DNA from: a virus
Virus record (IMG/VR): IMGVR_UViG_3300045964_000102
Coordinates: 1 to 33,247 of that record
Strand: one strand, 5' to 3'
Length of the DNA: 33,247 nt
Notes under the pieces: model-generated
The model's input: only the letters and a program-made list of their open reading frames with translations
Database searches by the model: none
What the model was told of the DNA's origin: nothing
Made by a program: the position numbers and the translations under genes
Part shown: piece by piece, positions 19,728 through 25,303 of the stretch
Layout of the letters: every line of letters begins with the position of its first letter
How positions within the stretch are numbered: position 1 is the stretch's first letter

Positions 19728-20047
19728 GCATCGACGGCAAAGCAATCGCCTACGGCGCCCTTTTCCTGGCGGCCGTAGCGGTGGCCCTGGCCGGCCACCT
19801 CATAACCCCGCCGGCCGCAACCCCGCCGCGACCTATCCCAGCGATTAAGCCGATGGACATGGGCCGGCACCTTGAGGAAATGATCGACCGGCAACAGAGT
19901 CGGGACCTTAACAGCCTGGGCAAGATCGGCCCCGAGCACGATGCCTGGATCCTGAAACGCTACCAGAAGCCGGCACCGGCGCCGCAACCTGCAAAACCAC
20001 CGGACACCCGAGTCCGGCCGCGGCCCTTGATATTTCAGACGACCTAA
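19724..20047 (+). CDS. Membrane-anchored protein (107 aa), array gene 9
   Basis: One N-terminal span (residues about 8-27, AYGALFLAAVAVALAGHLIT), a Pro-rich linker, a helical part (MGRHLEEMIDRQQSRDL) and a Pro/Arg-rich tail. Likely anchored in the inner membrane, with either side possible for the tail. Last gene of the array, followed by two hairpins. Function unknown. Confidence 0.6.
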   Translation: MSIDGKAIAYGALFLAAVAVALAGHLITPPAATPPRPIPAIKPMDMGRHLEEMIDRQQSRDLNSLGKIGPEHDAWILKRYQKPAPAPQPAKPPDTRVRPRPLIFQTT

Positions 20048-20052
20048 CGAAA

Positions 20053-20120
20053 CCGGCCGCGAGCGATCGCGGCCGGCCACTCCCCCGCCCGCCCGGCACC
20101 CGCCGCGGCGGGCTTTTTTT
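20053..20120 (+). terminator. Terminator closing the accessory array
   Basis: Two hairpins: CCGGCCGCG/CGCGGCCGG (20053-20061 / 20068-20076) and CCCGC-cgcg-GCGGG (20099-20112), the latter followed one base later by seven T (20114-20120). The second is a standard intrinsic terminator for rightward transcription. Confidence 0.8.
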
Positions 20121-20147
20121 GCGCCGACCGGCGCCGGCCGGCCCAAG

Positions 20148-20199
20148 CCTGGACGGGCAGCCCGATTCAACAAAACCTGGACGGGCAGCCCGATTCAAC
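20148..20199. repeat. Two 24-bp direct repeats, 28-bp period
   Basis: CCTGGACGGGCAGCCCGATT plus CAAC occurs at 20148-20171 and again, identical, at 20176-20199, separated by AAAA. Each unit has an inner GGGC-a-GCCC inverted repeat. The pair is in the gap between the array terminator and the end of the convergent minus-strand gene. Confidence 0.75.
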
Positions 20200-20208
20200 G
20201 TGGGCCGG

Positions 20209-20532
20209 TTATTTTTGCCGCATCGCATTGCCCTTGGCGTCGAGAACGACGCGAAGGCAAGAGAACCGGACGCGAGCATCGGGTTCGATAAATTTTTCGT
20301 GCACCCGGCGCATCCAGAGACAATGGCCAGGCCCGCCGGAGCCGACAAAGACCAGCGCATCGGCCGGAAACCGTGGCGAGCGCGGGTTAGGCACAGGAAC
20401 GGCAAGCCCCGAGCGCTCACGCATCAAGACGCTCGCCTCCGTGGACGCCAAGAGCTTAGGCGCAGGCGCAGCCTTAGGCTGGGGCGCGAGGGTGGCGATC
20501 GCGATGACGGAAACCAGAAAGACCCAGCGCAA
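20209..20532 (-). CDS. Exported small protein (about 107 aa), start uncertain
   Basis: From a TTG at 20532 the product starts (M)RWVFLVSVIAIATLAPQPK, a short signal peptide or anchor, followed by a Pro/Ala linker and a compact part VFVGSGGPGHCLWMRRVHEK and VRFSCLRVVLDAKG. The frame is open further upstream, where it overlaps the membrane mini-protein; a CTG overlapping that gene's stop is another possible start. No strong ribosome-binding site is seen. Family not recognised. Together with the next gene it might form a lysis- or envelope-related pair, which is speculation. Confidence 0.45.
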   Translation of the reverse strand: MRWVFLVSVIAIATLAPQPKAAPAPKLLASTEASVLMRERSGLAVPVPNPRSPRFPADALVFVGSGGPGHCLWMRRVHEKFIEPDARVRFSCLRVVLDAKGNAMRQK

Positions 20533-20540
20533 AGGCTCGA

Positions 20541-20681
20541 TCAGATGATCCCGAGCAAGTATGCGATGGCGAGCGGCGGGCCAAGTATCGCGGTCAATGC
20601 GAGACACGCGAGCCAGCAGGCGCCGATTGTGAAGCAAATTCCGATGGTCGCGCTGCACAGGTAGCCTCTAACGCGCTGCAA
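20541..20681 (-). CDS. Two-span membrane mini-protein (46 aa), TTG start
   Basis: The TTG at 20681 has a near-perfect GGAGGA ribosome-binding site 6 bases upstream. The product (M)QRVRGYLCSATIGICFTIG, then ACWLACLALTAILGPPLAIAYLLGII, is hydrophobic with two possible spans separated by a short turn near ACW or GPP, a shape compatible with a small holin. It starts only about 20 bases after the terminator of the PEP-CTERM-type pair, so it depends on read-through or a promoter within that hairpin region. Confidence 0.55.
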   Translation of the reverse strand: MQRVRGYLCSATIGICFTIGACWLACLALTAILGPPLAIAYLLGII

Positions 20682-20698
20682 GCAAATCCTCCGCAATG

Positions 20699-20730
20699 AA
20701 AAAGGCCGGACGGGGGCGCCCGTCCGGCCT
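20699..20730 (-). terminator. Intrinsic terminator after the PEP-CTERM-type gene pair
   Basis: Perfect 12-base stem AGGCCGGACGGG/CCCGTCCGGCCT (20703-20714 / 20719-20730) with a 4-base loop; on the minus strand it runs directly into TTTTT. It is 7 bases beyond the stop of the gene at 20738. Confidence 0.85.
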
Positions 20731-20737
20731 GGATGGT

Positions 20738-21307
20738 TCAAGCGGTTGCGAGACGACCGCGGGTAAAGAACGCCCGGATCTTTTCGCGATTGCTTACACC
20801 GAACAGCGCAGCCAAGCCGCTGAGAAACAGCCACACGGCGGCAGGCAGCGGCACCGGCGGCGGGACGGTGGCAAGGTTGCCGCCGTAGCCGGACGTGCCG
20901 TTGGCAAAGCCCGCTATGTTGAGGAAGTAATCCCCCGCAAGCAGGAAAGCCGAGCCGGCCATACCCTGACAATTCGGGATGGGTCCGCAGCCGAGTACGG
21001 CAAGGACCGGCCCGATGACGGTTGCGCCAGGAATTGCCGGCGTTCCCGCAATCACCGACGCATTAAAGCCGGTGATGAAGTCAGAGGCTTGCGCAAAGAC
21101 GTTGGTCACGGACGCGATGGTCAGTGTCGCGTTTTGCGTCAGGTGGAAGGTGTATTGATCCGAAAACGCGCCGACGAGTGCGCCCAACGAGTGATTGAAG
21201 GCACCAGCCGCCGATGTCGGATCATCACCGAAGCTAGTGATGGTTGCCGCCTTGAGTGGCGTTGCAAGCGCCACCAATGCAGCAATAGCAAAGACAACTC
21301 TCCTCAT
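20738..21307 (-). CDS. Secreted protein with VPLPA-CTERM-type sorting signal, 189 aa
   Basis: N-terminal signal peptide MRRVVFAIAALVALATPLKA with cleavage likely after AKA-like LKA (residue 20). The mature body is Gly/Ala/Asn-rich and beta-like (FNHSLGALVGAFSDQYTFHL, ASVTNVFAQASDFITGFNAS) with two Cys. The C-terminus has the tripartite PEP-CTERM arrangement: VPLPAAVWLFLSGLAALFGV, then a basic end (NREKIRAFFTRGR). Such proteins are exported and processed by exosortases. This is the second gene of a pair with the same organisation, AAGGACC precedes the ATG, and a strong terminator follows. A phage-borne exosortase substrate is unusual. Confidence 0.8.
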   Translation of the reverse strand: MRRVVFAIAALVALATPLKAATITSFGDDPTSAAGAFNHSLGALVGAFSDQYTFHLTQNATLTIASVTNVFAQASDFITGFNASVIAGTPAIPGATVIGPVLAVLGCGPIPNCQGMAGSAFLLAGDYFLNIAGFANGTSGYGGNLATVPPPVPLPAAVWLFLSGLAALFGVSNREKIRAFFTRGRLATA

Positions 21308-21322
21308 GAGAAGGTCCTTTCG

Positions 21323-22027
21323 TTATGCCCGCTGAGATCGTCCCGCATCGGGCGACGGGTCGTTGTTTTTGCGGCGTCTGTTCAGCAGGTACAAACCAAC
21401 GAGACCTGTGCCGAACAACCAAACGGCGCCCGGAATTGGCACTTCCGGAACACTGAAAGGCGTGGGACCGCCGCTAAGATCGACAAAGCCAGTGCGGCCA
21501 TTCGTGCCGCTCAAAATGTCGAGCACCATGAACGCCAAGGTATCCCCCGGCGGAGTGGTTGACAGTTCAGCGAAGCTCGCCAGCGTGAGACCGGCGCCGC
21601 TGATTGAGAACGACGCAGAGGTGGGACCATTGCCCCCGCTCCATGTCCCCTCGATGCCGTATTCAAAGTTGCCGAAGCCATCGGCGGCAAGAACCCCGGC
21701 GTTTTGCTGGTTGACCGGGATCACACCGGGAATCGAGAACGATGCCGATAGGCCGGAGTAGGTGATCGTTGGATTGCCGACCAGGTTGAAACCAAAGACG
21801 ACGTCCTGCCCGCCATTGGCAAAATTGTTGCCATTGAGAAAGGCGATCGCAATATCGATGGTGCCATTTTCATGATCGGTTGCGGTGATGGTGGCAAAGC
21901 CGTTGGCTTGCGGGCCGCACAGATTGGTACAGTGATCGGAGAAAAAAGTGCCCGTCGCGACCGTGACACCCTTGGCCGGCAGCGTTGTGGCGGCGAGCAG
22001 CGCCGCGAGCAGCAGGATTTTTCGCAT
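21323..22027 (-). CDS. Secreted protein with PEP-CTERM-type sorting signal, 234 aa
   Basis: Signal peptide MRKILLLAALLAATTLPAKG; a mature beta-rich body (NGFATITATDHENGTIDIAI, GGQDVVFGFNLVGNPTITYS, GPTSASFSISGAGLTLASFA) of the kind common in PEP-CTERM proteins; and a C-terminal VPEVPIPGAVWLFGTGLVGL followed by YLLNRRRK, i.e. the VPxPxA-like motif, hydrophobic span and basic cluster. AAAGGAGGCCCC gives an excellent ribosome-binding site. It leads a two-gene unit with the similar protein at 20738. Upstream is the operator-like palindrome 22051-22068. Role in envelope or extracellular matrix is inferred. Confidence 0.82.
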   Translation of the reverse strand: MRKILLLAALLAATTLPAKGVTVATGTFFSDHCTNLCGPQANGFATITATDHENGTIDIAIAFLNGNNFANGGQDVVFGFNLVGNPTITYSGLSASFSIPGVIPVNQQNAGVLAADGFGNFEYGIEGTWSGGNGPTSASFSISGAGLTLASFAELSTTPPGDTLAFMVLDILSGTNGRTGFVDLSGGPTPFSVPEVPIPGAVWLFGTGLVGLYLLNRRRKNNDPSPDAGRSQRA

Positions 22028-22050
22028 GGGGCCTCCTTTGTAAGGGTAGC

Positions 22051-22068
22051 GTTAAGCAAAAGCTTGAC
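22051..22068. promoter_or_regulatory. Candidate operator GTTAAG-N6-CTTGAC
   Basis: One mismatch from the perfect palindrome, 24 bases upstream of the PEP-CTERM-type gene start at 22027. Its position would let a bound repressor block leftward transcription of that pair. Confidence 0.5.
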
Positions 22069-22127
22069 ACACACGCCGGCACCTCCGCAAGGGGGGAGGT
22101 ATAAATTTGGGGAAAAGAACCATTAAC

Positions 22128-22155
22128 CTTGACAGGCGTCAAGGCCACACTTAAC
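22128..22155. promoter_or_regulatory. Candidate composite operator (three half-sites)
   Basis: CTTGAC (22128), GTCAAG (22138) and CTTAAC (22150), spaced by 4 and 6 bases. The first two form a 7-4-7 inverted repeat when flanking bases are counted (CCTTGAC/GTCAAGG). Mirror image of 10051-10078. TTGACA at 22129-22134 could be a rightward -35 box. Confidence 0.55.
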
Positions 22156-22290
22156 AAGGACCTATCACGCCGGCCGGATTTGTATGGTCTCCTTCCGGTG
22201 TTTTGCATCATGCGCCCGGCCGGTTTCCCAAATCCCATCGCCGCTGCGGGCGACCGGACCGGGCGCATGTTCGCATGTAGGATAAACCGC

Positions 22291-22512
22291 ATGCCACACC
22301 CCAAAAGCAAAAAGCCGATCGACCCGATCATCCGGAAATTGCGGGAAAGGCGCATCGCTAAAGGCTTGAGCCAATACGAATTGGCCCGCCGGCTTGGCTA
22401 CACCGATGGCCTGGTTTGCCTGTGGGAGACCGGCCGCTATCGTCCGCGCCGGCAAGCCCTGGTCGATTGGTGCACAGGCCTGGGCGTCGAACCGCCTCGC
22501 GACGGCACATGA
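22291..22512 (+). CDS. XRE-family HTH regulator (73 aa)
   Basis: After a short Lys-rich start (MPHPKSKKPIDPIIRKLRER) comes a Cro/C1-type HTH: RIAKGLSQYELARRLGYTDGLVCLWETGRYRPRRQALVDWCTGLGVE. SQYELARRLGY is helix 2, DGLVCLWETG the recognition helix region. TAGGATAAACC before the ATG at 22291 fits ribosome binding. As the first gene rightward of a divergent operator region, it is a candidate Cro- or repressor-type regulator. Its stop overlaps the next start (ATGA). Confidence 0.8.
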   Translation: MPHPKSKKPIDPIIRKLRERRIAKGLSQYELARRLGYTDGLVCLWETGRYRPRRQALVDWCTGLGVEPPRDGT

Positions 22513-22613
22513 AAACAGACCGCATCAAGCTTTGGATGGCGATTTCCGCGCTGGCCTTGCTCGCCTATGTCGCTTTCGTGATCTGGTACATCGGCCTTGT
22601 CGTGGTCCGATGA
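22509..22613 (+). CDS. 34-residue membrane mini-protein
   Basis: MKTDRIKLWMAISALALLAY, then VAFVIWYIGLVVVR: a single membrane span with positive ends. It is coupled on both sides by ATGA overlaps, between two HTH genes, which supports that it is translated. Function unknown. Confidence 0.65.
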   Translation: MKTDRIKLWMAISALALLAYVAFVIWYIGLVVVR

Positions 22614-22873
22614 AACGTAAGCGGCCGCATACCGGCATGAGCGCCGACGACGTCAAGATCGCGGTCGCAGCGCTCGGCCTGTCAGTCAAGGCGATCGCCG
22701 CGTCATTCGGCGTGCATGAGCGAACCGTCTGGACCTGGATGGCGTGGGGAGCTCCCGGCCATATCGCGATTGCGCTCGAGACCTGGCTTGCCGGAGACAT
22801 CACCGGCAAACAGGTCAAGAAATTCCTGCGCAAAATCGGCAAGTCTCGCGATGACGGAGACCGTTACCGATGA
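22610..22873 (+). CDS. Small HTH protein (87 aa)
   Basis: MKRKRPHTGMSADDVKIAVA, then ALGLSVKAIAASFGVHERTVWTWMAWGAPGHIAIALETWLAG: LSVKAIAASFGVHERTVWTWM is a clear helix-turn-helix, of the kind found in small phage regulators acting on plasmid or phage promoters. The C-terminus is basic. Start coupled to the mini-protein (ATGA), stop coupled to the next gene (ATGA). Confidence 0.72.
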   Translation: MKRKRPHTGMSADDVKIAVAALGLSVKAIAASFGVHERTVWTWMAWGAPGHIAIALETWLAGDITGKQVKKFLRKIGKSRDDGDRYR

Positions 22874-23076
22874 CCGAGGAGGAGGCCACCAAACGCGGCT
22901 GGAAGCGGGAGCGGTGCTTTTGTTGCCACGGCACCGGTCAGGTCAGTGACTATGGCCCTTTCGGTATGGATTTTGAGGGACCCAAGGAATGCGATATGTG
23001 CGCCGGCGGCGGGTCCTATTGGGTCACGCCCAGCGGCCGAGCTCATGCCCAATGGCCAGGCGGTCCGTTCTGTTGA
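22870..23076 (+). CDS. DnaJ-type zinc-finger-like protein (68 aa)
   Basis: Two half zinc sites: CFCCHGTGQVSDYG (C-x2-C-x-GTG) and CDMCAGGGSYW (C-x2-C-x-GGG), the CxxCxGxG pairs of a DnaJ-like zinc centre on a stand-alone small protein. Coupled to the HTH gene by ATGA. May bind RNA or protein; role not known. Confidence 0.7.
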   Translation: MTEEEATKRGWKRERCFCCHGTGQVSDYGPFGMDFEGPKECDMCAGGGSYWVTPSGRAHAQWPGGPFC

Positions 23077-23193
23077 CATAGATCAACATATAGCGTGAAC
23101 GGACGTAGAACGCCGATTCGATCTACATATAGTACCATACCCTAATACCGTCTTCGCATGCGCGAGATCTTGGAAATTCCGGAATGCAGGGTT
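23071..23193. other. Gap between convergent genes with inverted repeat
   Basis: TGTTGA-N6-TCAACA (23071-23088) overlaps the end of the zinc-finger gene, directly followed by ATATAG; a second CATATAG with flanking CTA occurs at about 23122-23130. CTACATATAG also occurs, inverted, at 16195-16204. No gene or clear terminator seen. The TTGACA here has no obvious -10 box. Confidence 0.3.
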
Positions 23194-23400
23194 TCAGCGG
23201 CGATGCTCTGCGCGGTGACAAGGCCGGCACAGCCATACGACCTCGAGCGGCTTTGAATAGTTGGGGTGATGTTTCTCGACGAACCTTTCCCCGCCGCATT
23301 GCCGGCATGGCTCCGGGGTCAGCTTGCCGCGCCGCTGATAAACCTTTGCAATTCCTCTAGCTCTAACCTTTTGGGTGTATTCGTCTGGATGCGTCCGCAT
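23194..23400 (-). CDS. HNH-like zinc protein (68 aa)
   Basis: CRQCGGERFVEKHHPNYSKP then LEVVWLCRPCHRAEHRR: two CxxC zinc pairs and the HH.NYSKPL.V.WLC..CH...H order of small HNH-like proteins. At 68 residues it is a stripped-down version; whether it cuts DNA is open. Its ribosome-binding site (AAGGGTGA) is the 3' arm of a hairpin TCACCCTT/AAGGGTGA ending just before the ATG, so translation may be controlled by structure. Confidence 0.72.
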   Translation of the reverse strand: MRTHPDEYTQKVRARGIAKVYQRRGKLTPEPCRQCGGERFVEKHHPNYSKPLEVVWLCRPCHRAEHRR

Positions 23401-23423
23401 ATCACCCTTGGGGTGAAAGGGTG
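23401..23423 (-). promoter_or_regulatory. Hairpin covering the ribosome-binding site of the HNH-like gene
   Basis: On the minus strand TCACCCTT pairs with AAGGGTGA around a 7-base loop, 8 perfect pairs. The second arm is the Shine-Dalgarno sequence (AAGGGTG), ending one base before the ATG at 23400. Confidence 0.5.
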
Positions 23424-23489
23424 ACAGGGCACATGGCTGCGTCAGATTCGGACGTAGCCCTCACCAAAGTTTCTGCGACCACTTGACCC

Positions 23490-23655
23490 ACGCAGGTGCG
23501 CGAGGCCATAAAGGAACACAAGGAAGAGATCGAGAGGTTGCGCGGTGGCACTCACTGATCGCCAACAGATCGCCCGCCGAGGCAAGCTGACGGCCGGCGA
23601 CCCGTCATTCGTCCCGAAAGACTTCTCCGACAACTGGGCCGTCCAACTTGCGCCA
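23490..23655 (+). pseudogene. Relic of a YqaJ exonuclease start plus the end of an upstream gene
   Basis: From a GTG at 23545 the plus strand reads (M)ALTDRQQIARRGKLTA, then GDPSFVPKDFSDNWAVQL. This matches the first 57 residues of the intact exonuclease at 26334 (MALSERQEIARKGKMTG ... GDPSFKPPDYSNNFAVQL) with about 22 residues missing, after which similarity stops. Just before it, EAIKEHKEEIERLRGGTH-stop looks like the end of another gene. It overlaps the small minus-strand zinc gene at 23605-23742. Best read as a decayed or recombined copy. Confidence 0.6.
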
Positions 23656-23742
23656 GGTCCGCATGTAGGCGTTGTGGCAAAGCCGGCAGTATCGTTGTCC
23701 CTTCATTGGCTCGGCGGCACGGCATTTGCTGCAGTCTGCCAT
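23605..23742 (-). CDS. 45-residue zinc-finger mini-protein
   Basis: ATG at 23742 shares its first base with the preceding stop (TGATG). The product reads MADCSKCRAAEPMKGQRYCR, then LCHNAYMRTWRKLDG: C-x2-C ... C-x2-C-HN.YMR.WR, a pattern common to small phage zinc proteins encoded near replication genes. It crosses the exonuclease relic on the other strand. Confidence 0.6.
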   Translation of the reverse strand: MADCSKCRAAEPMKGQRYCRLCHNAYMRTWRKLDGPVVGEVFRDE

Positions 23743-24179
23743 CAAAGCCTCCGCAGCCGGCATAGGGTCCGCGTCTTCTCCCAAGCGACAAACGCCGGGC
23801 TTGGGTTCCTTGCTCCTTCGAATTCAATTCGATCCCTTCTTAGGGTTTCAGTGGGTTTAAGTAAGGTTTCATGCTTGTCAGAGAGCAGACAAGGGTCCCT
23901 TGTCAGAGTGTGACAAGGGTCCTTGTCAGCAGTGACAAGGGTCAGCTTCGACGTCCTGCCCGACCTCTCCTGCCGTATGACAAGACCTTTTTCGATCAGC
24001 CGGCGAAGGGTCCGGTTGATTTCGCTGCGTGAGATCCCCAGGCGCCGGCTTACAAAGGTCAGCGACGGGAAACATTCATGCGGTGGCTTGATGGCATGGT
24101 CGGCCAGAGCAACCAGCACCAGCTTGTCGAGCGGTCGTAGTTTTTGGTCGAGAGCCCAGCGAACAGGGTGGATCGGCAT
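23742..24179 (-). CDS. Winged-helix DNA-binding protein, possible replication initiator-like (145 aa)
   Basis: The N-terminal half is a classic wHTH: L.PLDKLVLVALADHA......CFPSLTFVSRRLGISRSEINRTLRRLIEKGLVIRQERSGRTSKLTLV. Such domains stand at the N-terminus of phage and plasmid replication initiators. The C-terminal 60 residues (KHETLLKPTETLRRDRIEFE) lack a recognisable second domain, so it may be a shortened initiator or a plain regulator. The region upstream holds a weak operator-like site. Its stop overlaps the mini zinc-finger start. Confidence 0.7.
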   Translation of the reverse strand: MPIHPVRWALDQKLRPLDKLVLVALADHAIKPPHECFPSLTFVSRRLGISRSEINRTLRRLIEKGLVIRQERSGRTSKLTLVTADKDPCHTLTRDPCLLSDKHETLLKPTETLRRDRIEFEGARNPSPAFVAWEKTRTLCRLRRL

Positions 24180-24343
24180 GGCTTTTCCTCCCGGAAATGC
24201 CGGTTAAAGGGGTGGCTTGACAGATTTTGTGGGGTGTTTAGTTTGCTGGGCGATTGACCTCCTGACTCCGGCTGAACCTGCCGGTTTTGTTTGGTCTTTC
24301 TCCGGAGGGCGGTCCCACAAGGGCCGCCCTCGTTGCATTCCGG
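24180..24343. promoter_or_regulatory. Control region upstream of the wHTH gene
   Basis: No gene seen. It has TTAAAG-N6-CTTGAC (24204-24221), two mismatches from the operator palindrome, and further right a 10-pair hairpin AGGGCGGTCC/GGGCCGCCCT (about 24306-24330) without a T run on either strand, sitting just beyond the stop of the gene at 24344; it may be a weak terminator or processing site. Confidence 0.4.
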
Positions 24344-24541
24344 TCAGGCTACGTCGTCAGGCTGAAACTTGTCGAGCTGATTTTCAATGTTTCCTCGGCC
24401 AACAACTTCGGCTGTTCGCTCACAAAGCTCTAAGGCTTCTTCGAGGCTCAATTCACGCTTGGGCCGCGTGTGCCAGATAAAGCGACACAGCAGCAGTTTT
24501 TCCTCTTTGCGAATCTCGTCGGCCCAATTCGTCAGCGCCAC
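24344..24541 (-). CDS. Small protein (65 aa)
   Basis: MALTNWADEIRKEEKLLLCR, then FIWHTRPKRELSLEEALELCERTAEVVGRGNIENQLDKF: wholly helical, charged, with two Cys. No family recognised. Its neighbour on the right ends 24 bases upstream. Confidence 0.55.
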   Translation of the reverse strand: MALTNWADEIRKEEKLLLCRFIWHTRPKRELSLEEALELCERTAEVVGRGNIENQLDKFQPDDVA

Positions 24542-24565
24542 AATTCCCTCCGTGGTTACGCCAGT

Positions 24566-24832
24566 CTAGCCATTAACGGGCCACCGCAGCGTTTCGTAAG
24601 CCTCCACTGCATCGGCCAAACTGTTTACTTCTATTGCTTCCTGGGTGTCCGGCTGAGCGTCCGTGAGTTTATCAATCCTGGCGAGACACAGTTCGTTAAG
24701 CCGATCCGCCTTCTCAATCTGAGCCGCCGCATCCCATAGGTCTTCCTTGAGGCGGTCTGGTAAACCGAGAAGGCGCTGACCCTTCATCATGTCAGCCCAC
24801 CCCCTAAGCCTTTCGAGCAAATCCGTCGCCAT
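24566..24832 (-). CDS. Small helical protein (88 aa)
   Basis: Start at 24832 preceded by GGAGAGGATAACAGTA, nearly identical to the leader before 25117. MATDLLERLRGWADMMKGQR, then LWDAAAQIEKADRLNELCLARIDKLTDA: helical, of the type (LLERLR....... LL.EAA.EIE.LR..L) very common in small phage early proteins. An upstream in-frame ATG (24859) would translate the leader. Function unknown. Confidence 0.6.
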   Translation of the reverse strand: MATDLLERLRGWADMMKGQRLLGLPDRLKEDLWDAAAQIEKADRLNELCLARIDKLTDAQPDTQEAIEVNSLADAVEAYETLRWPVNG

Positions 24833-24865
24833 TACTGTTATCCTCTCCGTTCTAGCCATAAACAG

Positions 24866-25303
24866 TCATGGCGAACCGAATGGGTCCGACATAACCCATA
24901 AATCATGCCACGTTACATTGAGACAGCCGGATATTGGAGTTTGCTGTTCGCCAAGCCACGGGGCGGCGTCGAATAGCTCGCGCAGATGTTTCCGCGCCAC
25001 ATGCTTCCGGCAGTCTGTGAGCGCAAATTTCTGCGGACATGGGACTGGCGGGTGATCGTCGGGATGGCAGGTGCAGGGCCATGTCTTTGGCTCCGCTGCC
25101 GCAGTTGCCTTATCCATTCCTGTTATCCTCTCCTTCCTTCGGAATCGGTTTTTCCTCATCGTGTTTTCGATATGGGCGTCTTTCAGGCATTTCCAACACG
25201 GCTCGCCGTAGTCCCAGCCGGAGCCGCCACATACAGGACAGTGCCCTTGGGTCAATTCGGGTGGCTTTGGGTCGGCTTGGGTCGATTTGGGTAAAACTCT
25301 CAT
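24866..25303 (-). CDS. Zinc-site protein (145 aa), possible in-frame fusion of two small genes
   Basis: ATG at 25303 overlaps the methyltransferase stop (ATGA). First part: HCPVCGGSGWDYGEPCWKCL, a CxxC...CxxC zinc site. Then TMRKNRFRRKERITG leads into MDKATAAAEPKTWPCTCHPD, at 25117, and a second part with DDHPPVPCPQKFALTDCRKH. The codons for RRKERITG are exactly the ribosome-binding leader GGAGAGGATAACAG of a downstream gene, so the second part (83 aa from 25117) may also be made on its own. Function of either part unknown. Confidence 0.6.
   Translation of the reverse strand: MRVLPKSTQADPKPPELTQGHCPVCGGSGWDYGEPCWKCLKDAHIENTMRKNRFRRKERITGMDKATAAAEPKTWPCTCHPDDHPPVPCPQKFALTDCRKHVARKHLRELFDAAPWLGEQQTPISGCLNVTWHDLWVMSDPFGSP

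Larger units (their letters stand above)
22028..22290. promoter_or_regulatory. Divergent control region
   Basis: Between the leftward PEP-CTERM-type pair and the rightward HTH operon. It carries two groups of GTCAAG/CTTGAC half-sites (22051-22068 and 22128-22155) and a TATAAATTT tract at 22100-22108. The frame of the HTH gene is open back to 22129, but the ATG at 22291 with AGGA upstream is the better start, leaving a leader of over 100 bases. Confidence 0.5.

Noticed and set aside
19181-20173. 330-residue minus-strand frame across array genes 7 to 9
   Set aside because: Antisense to three coupled genes and one leader RNA; no recognisable domain.
20696-21562. 288-residue plus-strand frame opposite the PEP-CTERM-type genes
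   Set aside because: Begins at the terminator hairpin and is antisense to two proteins with clear signal peptides and sorting signals.
22129-22290. Longer start for the HTH regulator at 22129 or 22210
   Set aside because: This would place coding sequence across the operator repeat; the ATG at 22291 has a ribosome-binding site and begins right before the HTH domain.
23442-23633. 63-residue minus-strand frame starting MSEKSFGTNDG
   Set aside because: Antisense to the exonuclease relic, overlaps the better-supported zinc-finger mini-gene, no ribosome-binding site or family.
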